This document shows, piece after piece, positions 57,074 to 64,000 of a DNA stretch of 64,000 nt. Each line of letters opens with the position of its first letter. The stretch's first letter is position 1. This DNA comes from DASXAI01 sp963798445. Lineage in GTDB: Bacteria; Actinomycetota; Acidimicrobiia; Acidimicrobiales; Ilumatobacteraceae. A model generated the notes under the pieces. The model ran no database searches. It had not been told where the DNA came from and saw only the letters and a program-made list of their open reading frames with translations. The position numbers were made by a program, and so were the translations under genes. The DNA lies in contig CAWCTH010000011.1 in the NCBI GenBank assembly GCA_963798445.1, forward strand, positions 124,001-188,000, read 5' to 3'.

Positions 57074-58216
57074 ATGGAGATCGATTCACGGCACGTCGAC
57101 GAGACCCTTGCGACCACTCGAGCGGTGCGCCGCCGGCTCGACCTCGAACGACCCGTCGACAACCAGCTGCTGCTCGACTGCATCGACCTCGCCGAACAGG
57201 CGCCCACGGGAGGCAACCTCGGCAGTCGCCGCTGGATCATCGTCCGCGACCAAGCCGTCAAGGACCAGATCGGCGAGCTCTATCAGGAGCAGATGTCCCA
57301 GTTCGTGACCCCCGCTACCGTCGAACGACTGCGCGCCACCGGCCATCCCCAGGAGCGGGTCCTGAGCTCTTCGCTGCACCTCGTCGAGCACCTCGCCGAA
57401 GTCCCCGCCATCGTCGTCCCGACGATCATCGGCCGTCATGACGGCAGCGGCCGCCCCGGCCTGTTCGACTCGGTGATCCAGGCCGCGTGGAGCTTCTGCC
57501 TCGCCCTGCGCGCTCGCGGTCTCGGCACCACGTGGGTCACCGCCGCGCTCCAGGACGAAGCTCGGATCAAGGAGATCCTCGGCATCCCCGAGAACATGAC
57601 GGAGATCGTCCTGCTGCCCGTGGCGTGGACCAAGGGCACCGACTTCCGCCGCGCCCCACGCCACCCCGCTCGCGAGATCACCTACTTCGACCGCTTCGGG
57701 ACCACGTTCGAGCACGGTCCAGGCGACCAGCTGCGGTTCGAGGACGGACCCGGCGTGCTCGTTGAGATCGACATCGACGCTCGCCCTGCGGTGCTGTGGC
57801 CGCTGATCAGCGACATAGAGATCGCCACCCGCTTCTCCACCGAGTCACAGGGCGCCGACTGGGTCGGCGACGAGCGCGGTCTCGGCGCCCGCTTCACCGG
57901 CCACAACGCCCACGACGCCGTCGGCACCTGGGACCTGCCCTGCACGGTCGACACCTACGACGAGCCGACGTCGTTCGGCTGGCGCACCGCCGACCCCGAC
58001 CGACCCGGCGCCCGTTGGCGCTTCGACCTCGAACCCGCCGGCACCCGCCAGCGCCTGCGGTTCAGCTACACGATGGGCCCGGGCTCCTCCGGCACGGCGG
58101 CTGCGATCGAAGCGAGACCCGAGAAGGAGGCACGCATCCTGCGCCGCCGACTCGATGATGTGCAGGTCAACATGCAGCGCACCGTCGAGGGCATCAAGGC
58201 GCTCGCCGAGTCGTGA
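57074..58216 (+). CDS. Nitroreductase-SRPBCC fusion protein
   Basis: 380 residues. Residues 1 to about 205 form an FMN-dependent nitroreductase fold: RAVRRRLDLERPVDNQLL, APTGGNLGSRRWIIV, SVIQAAWSFCLALRARGLGTTWVTA, EILGIPENMTEIVLLPVAW. Residues from about 232 to the end are an SRPBCC domain matching the free protein at 52039: RFSTESQGADW, ARFTGHNAHDAVGTW, MGPGSSG, ARPEKEARILRRRL, KALAE. GGGGAGC precedes ATG 57074. The SRPBCC half may bind and position the compound to be reduced. Confidence 0.88.
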   Translation: MEIDSRHVDETLATTRAVRRRLDLERPVDNQLLLDCIDLAEQAPTGGNLGSRRWIIVRDQAVKDQIGELYQEQMSQFVTPATVERLRATGHPQERVLSSSLHLVEHLAEVPAIVVPTIIGRHDGSGRPGLFDSVIQAAWSFCLALRARGLGTTWVTAALQDEARIKEILGIPENMTEIVLLPVAWTKGTDFRRAPRHPAREITYFDRFGTTFEHGPGDQLRFEDGPGVLVEIDIDARPAVLWPLISDIEIATRFSTESQGADWVGDERGLGARFTGHNAHDAVGTWDLPCTVDTYDEPTSFGWRTADPDRPGARWRFDLEPAGTRQRLRFSYTMGPGSSGTAAAIEARPEKEARILRRRLDDVQVNMQRTVEGIKALAES

Positions 58217-58413
58217 AGGTGCGCGATCACGCGGCACGGGTCGCCCGATGGCGCAGAGCCGTGGCTCGATTCGACGATTCTGGCCGCCGGTCAGCTGCTC
58301 GCCACGATGCCGCCGTCGCAGGTGATGATCTCGCCCACGGTGAACGCGCTCGCTCGGGGTGGTGGGACGGTCGGCTGGCGGCCAGTAGCGTGACCCGAAG
58401 GAGCATCTTCGCC

Positions 58414-58890
58414 GTGTGGACCATGGAGTATCGCCAGTGGATCGGCGTGTCTACGGTCATGGCCGGATTGGTGGTGGTGCTCGTCAACTACGTCCAGGGA
58501 GACGTGGTGTTCGCCACGATCCTCTTCGTCCTGCTCGGCGTGGGGCTCGGCGTCCTGCGCTGGTGGACCCGGCCCAGTCGCGGCGGTGCGCACATCAGCC
58601 ACGCTGCCGCACGAGCAGCAGCAGGCGACGGTGATGTGGTGGTCTCTTGGCGACCAGGTTGCCGACGTTGCGATCGACTCAAGCGCGGGTTGGGGAGCGC
58701 CCGCCATGACGTGACATGGGTCAACATCTTGAAAGACTCCGAAGCAGCCGAGTTCGTGGCCACCTACCGGAACGGCAACCAAACCGTCCCGACCGCGGTC
58801 ACCGGAGCCGGCGAGATGATCGACGCCACCCCAGCAGCGATCAAACAACTGCTCAAGGCATCCAGACGTCGTAGTGGAACGCGTTCGTCG
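58414..58890 (+). CDS. Membrane-anchored glutaredoxin-like protein
   Basis: About 155 residues: two membrane helices (WIGVSTVMAGLVVVLVNYV; ATILFVLLGVGLGVLRWW), then a glutaredoxin/mycoredoxin fold with CxxC in SWRPGCRRCDRLKRGL and the cis-Pro loop in GNQTVPTAV. AAGGAG at 58398 supports GTG 58414; ATG 58423 is an alternative. The natural end is near 58890, where the frame runs into a cyclase fragment, so the stop has probably been lost at a junction. Confidence 0.75.
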
Positions 58891-59350
58891 ACATCGTGCG
58901 CTCGACCGAACCCGCGATCCGGCTCGGTCATCAGGCCTGGAGCGAATTGCTCGACGCGTTCCATGATTCCGTGCACCGCTCGATCTCCCACGTCGGCGGC
59001 GACCGCGTCAACACGCTCGGCGACGGCGTCCTTGCCGCATTTTCGACGGCCACCGCTGCTGTGTACTGGTCACAGACGGTCCACCACGACGGCCGCGAAC
59101 TCGGCCTCCGCGCCCGCGTCGGCATCCACGCGAGCGAAGTTGAGCGGACGGGACCTCGCGGGAATCGGCGTCGACGTCGCTGCCCGTGTGGCCGGCTGTC
59201 GCGCCACCGGGGCGGTCCATCGTGACGAGCACCGTTCGCGACCTGCTCGACCGTGGCGAACGCGACTCGAACTCGACGGGATCGAATGGAAGCGTCGTCC
59301 TCTTGGCGAGCGGGCCGCCGGGGAGTGCCGGCCTGCCGACGGAACCTGAT
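58880..59350 (+). pseudogene. Class III nucleotide cyclase fragment
   Basis: Starts abruptly as AFVDIVRSTEPAIRLGHQAW, continues SHVGGDRVNTLGDGVLAAFSTATAAV and RARVGIHASEVE. Then, after frame shifts, come GRDLAGIGVDVAARVAG, TSTVRDLLD and LELDGIEWKRRPLGE. Metal Asp residues (VDIV, GDG) are conserved here. The N-terminus is missing and the frame is broken at least twice. Confidence 0.65.
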
Positions 59351-59383
59351 GCCCTGCTTCCGCGACGAGCGTTGTCGTTCCGG

Positions 59384-59790
59384 TCATGCCGTGACGGCCG
59401 CAAGGATCGACTCGAGTGCGGCCTGGTCGGGGCCAGTCCACGGGTTGGCTCCGACAACGGAGGCCAGGTTTTCCAGGAGCTGCTCTGTGCGTCCGATCGC
59501 GGGTGGGAGATGCGAGCTCAGGACGCGTGCCGGGTGCAGATCACGCAGATCCCCGATCGTGCGGTCGAAGTGGGGACGATCCGTGTGTGTCAGCCAGGGT
59601 GAGTCGATGGTGGACCACAGCGCCATCCCGTCGGCGAGGTCACCTGCCGCGACATCCGACGCGTCGTACACGGGGTGTTGGAGCAGGGCGCCGAACGAGT
59701 CGGCCGAGAACAGCGTGTCCGACGTGTGGTCGAAGAACGCTGTCAGGTGGCGCCAAACAAGTGCCCCCGAGACGCGTGCCCGCACGGTCG
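59384..59790 (-). pseudogene. C-terminal part of an MBL-fold protein
   Basis: Sequence LTAFFDHTSDTLFSADSFGALL and LHPARVLSSHLPPAIGRTEQLLENL is the second half of an MBL hydrolase (Asp and final His ligands). The HxHxDH half is absent, and upstream sequence is unrelated. Confidence 0.55.
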
Positions 59791-59986
59791 ACGATGCCCC
59801 GCTGGTCGAGCTGGCCGCTTGCACCTATCGCGTGCGAGACGGAGAAATCGTCCCTCGGCACGGTGTCCCACGAACCGCGCCGATCTCGTCGCTGCGATGT
59901 CGTCCCCGATCCGAGTCCCCATGCCTCGACCTGTCACTCAGGGACAGCGACGGGACCTGCCGCTGATGCGGCGTCGGCTTCGGATC

Positions 59987-60094
59987 TCCGCCGCGAATGC
60001 TTCGATGGCGTTCACGGTGGTGTCGAAGCGGATCGAGTGGAACAGGTCGAAGGAGTGCTGGGCGCCCGGCAGTTCGGCATAGACGGCCGAGCGC
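59987..60094 (-). pseudogene. C-terminal fragment of an esterase
   Basis: ELPGAQHSFDLFHSIRFDTT with AIEAFAAEIRSR matches the end of the esterase at 27790 (ELPGTQHNFDLFHSLRFSA). Only the His-containing tail remains. Confidence 0.55.
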
Positions 60095-60253
60095 GACAGC
60101 GCCGACAAGGGCCCGCGACACATCAGGCGGCCAACGGCTGTTGACTACCCGGACGATGCTTCCATCAAACATCCGTCGAGCTCGCTGGGAGGCCAACGAC
60201 TCGACCAGCAGCTGGTGTATGTGGCGGCGTGTCGACGCGACGAAGATGGAGCC

Positions 60254-61853
60254 GTGACCGGTCGAGCCGAGTTGGGGCGAGATGCGTTCGCGCGCGGTGC
60301 TTGGGCCGAGGCGTTCGGGCAGCTTCGGAGCGTGGACGGGCTCGAGCAGGACGACGTTGAGCGCCTCGCGGTGGCCGCGTATCTCGTCGGAGAGCGCCGC
60401 GTGCTGCGAGCTCGCGTGGGAGCGGGCTCACCGCCTGGCCGCGAGTCGGGGGGATGCCGACAGGGCGGCGCGTTGCGCGTTCTGGCTTGGTTTCGACCTG
60501 TTTCTTCGCGGGGAGGAGACCCGCGCCAGCGGGTGGCTGGCGCGAGCCGAGCGGGCCGCGTCGGGTGCACCGGCTGGCGCCGCATCCGGCCTGCTGTTGC
60601 TGCCGCTGTTCCTCGCCGCGCTCGGTGGCGGCCAGCCCGCGGACGCGCTCGACGTGGCGGTCCAAATGACGGCTCGCGGCCGGGAGGCGTCGGACGACGA
60701 CCTGGCGGCGTTCGGGCTCCTCTGCCAGGGGGAGGCGCTGGTCGCGCTCGGCCAGGCTGCTCAGGGGATGCGGTTGTTGGACGAGGTGATGGTCTCGATC
60801 ACAGCTGGCGAGGTATCGCCGATCCCGACCGGCATCATCTACTGCGCCGTTATCGATGCGTGCATGCACGCCCGTGACCTGCGCCGCGCCGCGGCGTGGA
60901 CCGAGGCGCTGTCGGCCTGGTGCGGATCCGAGCCGTCGATGGTGCCCTACCGCGGCCAGTGCCTCGTGCACCGATCGCAGGTGTTGATGGCCCGTGGCGC
61001 ATGGGAGCAGGCGAGCGCCGAAGCCGACCGCGCCCGGGCCCACCTCGCCGAGCCGGAGCATCCCGCGCTCGGCGACGCCTTGTACCAACAAGGTGAGCTT
61101 CATCGCGTCCGCGGGCAGCTGGACGAGGCCGAGGCCGCGTATCGCGCGGCGAGCCGCCACGGCCGCGACCCGGTCCCCGGCTTCGCCTTGTTGCGGCTCG
61201 CGCAGGGCCGGCTCGACGCCGCCGCGACGTCGGCTGTCCGGATCTTGCACGAGACCGGCTCTGATCCGGACCGTCCCGTGATCCTGGCGGCCGCCGTCGA
61301 GATCCTGGTGAGTTCGGGCGTGCTCGACGAGGCGGCGACCGCATGCGACGAGCTCGACCAGCGAGCGGGGACAGGCGAGACGGAACTACTGTCGGCCATG
61401 GCTTTGACGGCGCGGGCGTCGCTGCTGCTCGCATGTGACGACGCCTCAGGCGCTGCTGGTGCACTGCGCGTCGCGATCCGGCACTGGCGCAACCTCGACA
61501 TGCCGTACGAGGACGCCCGGGCGCGGGTGCTGATGGCGGAAGCGTGCCGAGGCCTCGGCGACGCGGACGCCGCCGATCTCGAACGCGACGCGGCGCTCGC
61601 CATCTTCGAACGGCTCGGCGCCCGCTCGGACGTTGCCCGCCTTCGGCCGCCGGCCGAGGAGACGCCGCTGACGGCCCGCGAGTGTGACGTCGTACGGTTG
61701 GTGGCGGCCGGTCGCACGAACCGGGAGATCGCCACCGAACTGGTCATCAGCGAGCACACCGTGGCTCGGCACCTCCAGAACATCTTCGTGAAACTCGGCT
61801 GTTCGTCGCGCGCCGCGGCGACGGCCTACGCGTACGAGCACGGCATCGTGTGA
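60254..61853 (+). CDS. LuxR-family regulator with TPR-like domain, one frameshift
   Basis: About 530 residues with the same architecture as 8254-9915: TPR-like helices (LDEAEAAYRAASRHG; GAWEQASAEADRARAHL) and a C-terminal LuxR helix-turn-helix (LTARECDVVRLVAAGRTNREIA...HTVARHLQNIFVKLGCSSR). The N-terminal 50 residues (GRDAFARGAWAEAFGQLRSVD) are in a different frame; a single-base shift near 60405 joins them. GTG 60254 is the likely start. It probably governs the SnoaL and flavoprotein genes downstream. Confidence 0.82.
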
Positions 61854-61971
61854 TCCGGCGCGTGGTGCAAACAAGCCACGCGCGATCCGGTGCGAGATGG
61901 TCCGTTCCGTCGATGCGCCCGACCGAACCTGATTCGTACGGTGGTCGGAGACACCTACCCAAGGAGGACCA

Positions 61972-62397
61972 ATGCCTGCTGCCCCCGCCACTACACCGCT
62001 GGCCTCGGACGCCGACCGACTCGCCACTGCGCTCAACCGCTGTTTCGAGACGCTCGACGTGCCAGACGAGTTGTTCACCCCGGACGCGGTCTTCGACCTG
62101 CTACCGCCGTTCTGGCGATTCCAACTCGCGGGACCCGCCGCTTTCGGTGCGCAACTGCGCGCCATCGCCCGTGGCCCGGTGTGCAGCCGCATCATCCGCG
62201 TCGTGCCGACCGCGGAGGGATTCTTGCTCGAGCACGAGGAAACCCAAGCTGGACCGCCGTCCGAGACAGCGCGTCGCGTCTGGATCTGCCGCGTCGACGA
62301 CAGCCGGATCGCCGAGGTCACCTGCTACTGCAACGGCGGTTGGGACGACGAGCTGCGTGTCCGCCATGCCGCCGAGGCACCGATGCTGCGCTGGTGA
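61972..62397 (+). CDS. SnoaL-like protein
   Basis: 141 residues: ATALNRCFETLDVPDELFTPDAVFDLLPPFWRFQLAGPAAFGAQLRAIA, then VVPTAEGFLLEHEETQ and ARRVWICRVDDSRIAEVTCYCNGGWD. NTF2-like fold. AAGGAGG precedes ATG 61972. It is followed after 10 bp by the flavoprotein gene, so the two form an operon. Confidence 0.82.
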   Translation: MPAAPATTPLASDADRLATALNRCFETLDVPDELFTPDAVFDLLPPFWRFQLAGPAAFGAQLRAIARGPVCSRIIRVVPTAEGFLLEHEETQAGPPSETARRVWICRVDDSRIAEVTCYCNGGWDDELRVRHAAEAPMLRW

Positions 62398-62407
62398 GGA
62401 GGAGCTC

Positions 62408-63568
62408 GTGACCACCATCGGCACGCCGCCAACCGCCGACGCCGTGAAGGATCACGCCCGGACGCTGGCGGCCTCATTGACCGGCCGGTCGGCCGAAATC
62501 GAAGCCGCCAGGCGGCTACCGGCCGATCTCCTCACCGACCTCCTCGGTGCCGGCTGCTTCCGCATCCTCCTACCCCGTTCGCATGGTGGCAGCGAAGCCA
62601 CCCTCGCCGAGGCGCTCAGCCTCTACGAGCTGCTCGCCGCCGCCGACGCCGCCACCGGCTGGACCGTCATGATCGGCGCCACCGGCTGGTGCGACCTCGC
62701 CGCGCTCCCTCGCCCAACCTTCGACGCGCTGTTCACCCCGGAGGCCGACGTGATCATCGCCGGCGCGTTCGCCCCATCCGGATCGATCACGCCGATCAAC
62801 GGCGGCTACGAGCTCACCGGGCGCTGGGGATTCGCCAGTGGGTGCGAGCACGCCACCCACTTCTCCGCCAACGCCATCGAGGGTTTCGCCGACGGTCACC
62901 CACTCATGCGCGTGTCAGTCCTCGACGCGGGCACCGTGACCATCGAGGACACCTGGCACGTCGCCGGCCTGCGCGGCACCGGAAGCCACCACTTCAGTGT
63001 CAACGGCGCAATCATCCCATCGGAACGAACCTTCGTTCCTCTCAGGGAGCCTCCGGGCGTCGACACTCCGGTCGTGCGCATCCCGACCCCGGCCGTATTC
63101 GCCCTCGGGATCGCCGCGGTCGCGATCGGCGCCGCGCAGGGCGCGCTCGACGCGATCGTCGATATCGCCCAGGACAAGGTGCCGTTGCTCGCGCCTGCTT
63201 CCGTGGCGACCGACCCCTTGTTCCATTCCAACCTCGCCCGAGCTGACGCCGGCTTGGGCGCAGGCCGCGCACTGGTGCACGTCACCACGGAACGCCTCTG
63301 GGCACGCGCAGCCGCAGGCGAAGACGCGACCCTCGAGGATCGCGCCCGCGCTCGTGCGGCAGCAGCGTGGGCCACCGACACCGCACTGGCGGCAGCCGAG
63401 TTCGCGTACCGAGCCGGCGGTGGAGGTGCCGTCTACGACGAAAGCCCGTTGCAGCGCCGCCTGCGCGACCTCCACGCGATGACGCAACACTTCCTCGTCC
63501 GTCCCGACACATTCGTCACGGCCGGCGGAATCCTGGCCGGCCAAGGCCTCTCGTCCCCCGTCTTTTGA
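62408..63568 (+). CDS. Acyl-CoA dehydrogenase-like flavoprotein (group D monooxygenase type)
   Basis: 386 residues. The N-terminal helices have AARRLPADLLTDLLGAGCFRILLPRSHGG and AADAATGWTVMIGATGW. The middle strand domain has GAFAPSGSITPINGGYELTGRWGFASGCEHATHF. A C-terminal helical domain ends in FAYRAGGGGAVYDESPLQRRLRDLHAMTQHF. This pattern is that of HsaA/DszC/HpaB-like flavin monooxygenases, which use reduced flavin to hydroxylate aromatic or sulfur compounds, rather than true acyl-CoA dehydrogenases. GTG 62408 after GAGGAGGAG. Confidence 0.85.
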   Translation: MTTIGTPPTADAVKDHARTLAASLTGRSAEIEAARRLPADLLTDLLGAGCFRILLPRSHGGSEATLAEALSLYELLAAADAATGWTVMIGATGWCDLAALPRPTFDALFTPEADVIIAGAFAPSGSITPINGGYELTGRWGFASGCEHATHFSANAIEGFADGHPLMRVSVLDAGTVTIEDTWHVAGLRGTGSHHFSVNGAIIPSERTFVPLREPPGVDTPVVRIPTPAVFALGIAAVAIGAAQGALDAIVDIAQDKVPLLAPASVATDPLFHSNLARADAGLGAGRALVHVTTERLWARAAAGEDATLEDRARARAAAAWATDTALAAAEFAYRAGGGGAVYDESPLQRRLRDLHAMTQHFLVRPDTFVTAGGILAGQGLSSPVF

Positions 63569-63581
63569 TCGCGCTGCCGGG

Positions 63582-63660
63582 CACATTCCCCACGCCACCC
63601 ACCCCGACCAGTGGGTCGCCACCCTGCTGGCCTTCCACGACACGATCACCACGTCCGCCG
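63582..63660 (+). pseudogene. C-terminal relic of an alpha/beta hydrolase
   Basis: One frame reads GHIPHATHPDQWVATLLAFH, the usual catalytic-His end of an alpha/beta hydrolase. Nothing of the gene precedes it. Confidence 0.4.
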
Positions 63661-63672
63661 CGGGGCGCCGCG

Positions 63673-64000
63673 ATGAACACCGAGCGCTTCGACGTCACCG
63701 CCGCCGACGGCGCACCGATCGCCGTGTGGGTCAAGGGCCATGGACCGGCTCTGGTGATGGTCCATGGGTCGATCGCCGATCACACGACGTTCGATTCGTT
63801 CGTGGCCGTGCTCGGTCAGTACTTCACGACCTACGCCATGGACCGCCGCGGCTTCGGCGCCACGCCCGTCGTGTACGAGCCGAGCCTCGGCCTGCCCTAC
63901 CCACCGGGCGCGATCGAGCGCATCGAGGCCGCCCTCACCGACGGCGACCACGACGCCGCGATCGTGGCCGTGCTCGTCGACATCGTGCAGATGACCGCCG
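63673..64000 (+). pseudogene. Alpha/beta hydrolase with internal deletion, continues beyond window
   Basis: The N-terminal core is normal (PIAVWVKGHGPALVMVHGSIADHTTF; TYAMDRRGFGATP). It passes directly to VVYEPSLGLPYPPGAIERIE, a segment that in this family follows the nucleophile elbow. About 60 residues including GHSxGG are missing, in frame. ATG 63673. The protein would lack its catalytic Ser. Confidence 0.65.

Noticed and set aside
58213..58413. Coding start at 58213 for the glutaredoxin gene
   Set aside because: The overlapping GTG gives 67 codons of arginine-rich non-family sequence; AAGGAG supports the later start.

Overview
The window is high-GC DNA, and its gene content points to an actinobacterium. 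It carries several flavin/F420-type oxidoreductases (LLM class, a DDN-family protein), a CsoR copper sensor, HxlR, PadR, GntR and TetR regulators, many ATGA/GTGA translational couplings and GTG starts. A member of the Acidimicrobiia or a related lineage is my inference; no rRNA or other phylogenetic marker is present to prove it. I see no rRNA gene, intact tRNA, CRISPR array or plasmid origin.

Layout. 1-4.9 kb: a GntR-controlled three-subunit molybdenum complex (Fe-S subunit, NrfD anchor, catalytic subunit running off the left edge). 5-6.7 kb: a copper locus (csoR, a broken lgt-like gene, a small membrane protein) with two matching CsoR-type operators. 6.7-13.5 kb: a truncated serine recombinase, a TPR-LuxR regulator, a cupin, a metal-binding protein/methyltransferase pair and a tyrosine integrase beside a tRNA-3'-end-like site. 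13.6-29.2 kb: small regulator-plus-enzyme cassettes (two ABC exporters, DDN-like reductase, VOC proteins, DHFR-like reductases, PadR/membrane pair, esterase). 29.2-30.5 kb: a second tRNA-3'-end/terminator site, an excisionase and a truncated integrase. 30.5-35.8 kb: a PQ-loop protein and an unusual signalling operon: histidine kinase, then a kinase-like membrane protein without an ATPase domain, then a cyclase-like domain fused to a REC-LuxR response regulator. 36-42.6 kb: accessory genes and debris, including an ArsR-hydrolase fusion, IS-end-like repeats, a haloalkane dehalogenase and several gene fragments.

42.7-58.2 kb is the most coherent and best preserved part. Two paralogous stand-alone molybdopterin oxidoreductases are grouped with moeA, three HxlR regulators, two intact LLM-class monooxygenases and a third truncated one, SRPBCC proteins (one fused to a nitroreductase), an SDR, an enoyl-CoA hydratase, a SnoaL-like protein and an MBL hydrolase. 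Imperfect palindromes of the form TTGCATSATGCAA lie in three divergent promoter regions and, more weakly, before the SRPBCC-HxlR-LLM-Mo operon. This suggests one regulon, probably for oxidative or reductive breakdown of an unidentified organic compound.

58.4-64 kb holds a glutaredoxin-like membrane protein, remnants of a cyclase, an MBL protein and an esterase, a second TPR-LuxR regulator, a SnoaL protein with an acyl-CoA-dehydrogenase-like flavoprotein, and an alpha/beta hydrolase that has lost its nucleophile region.

Single-base frameshifts break at least nine otherwise well-conserved genes between 1 and 32.4 kb. None is seen from 32.6 to 58.2 kb, where damage takes the form of deletions. 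Whether the left-half indels are sequencing errors or true decay cannot be decided from sequence alone.
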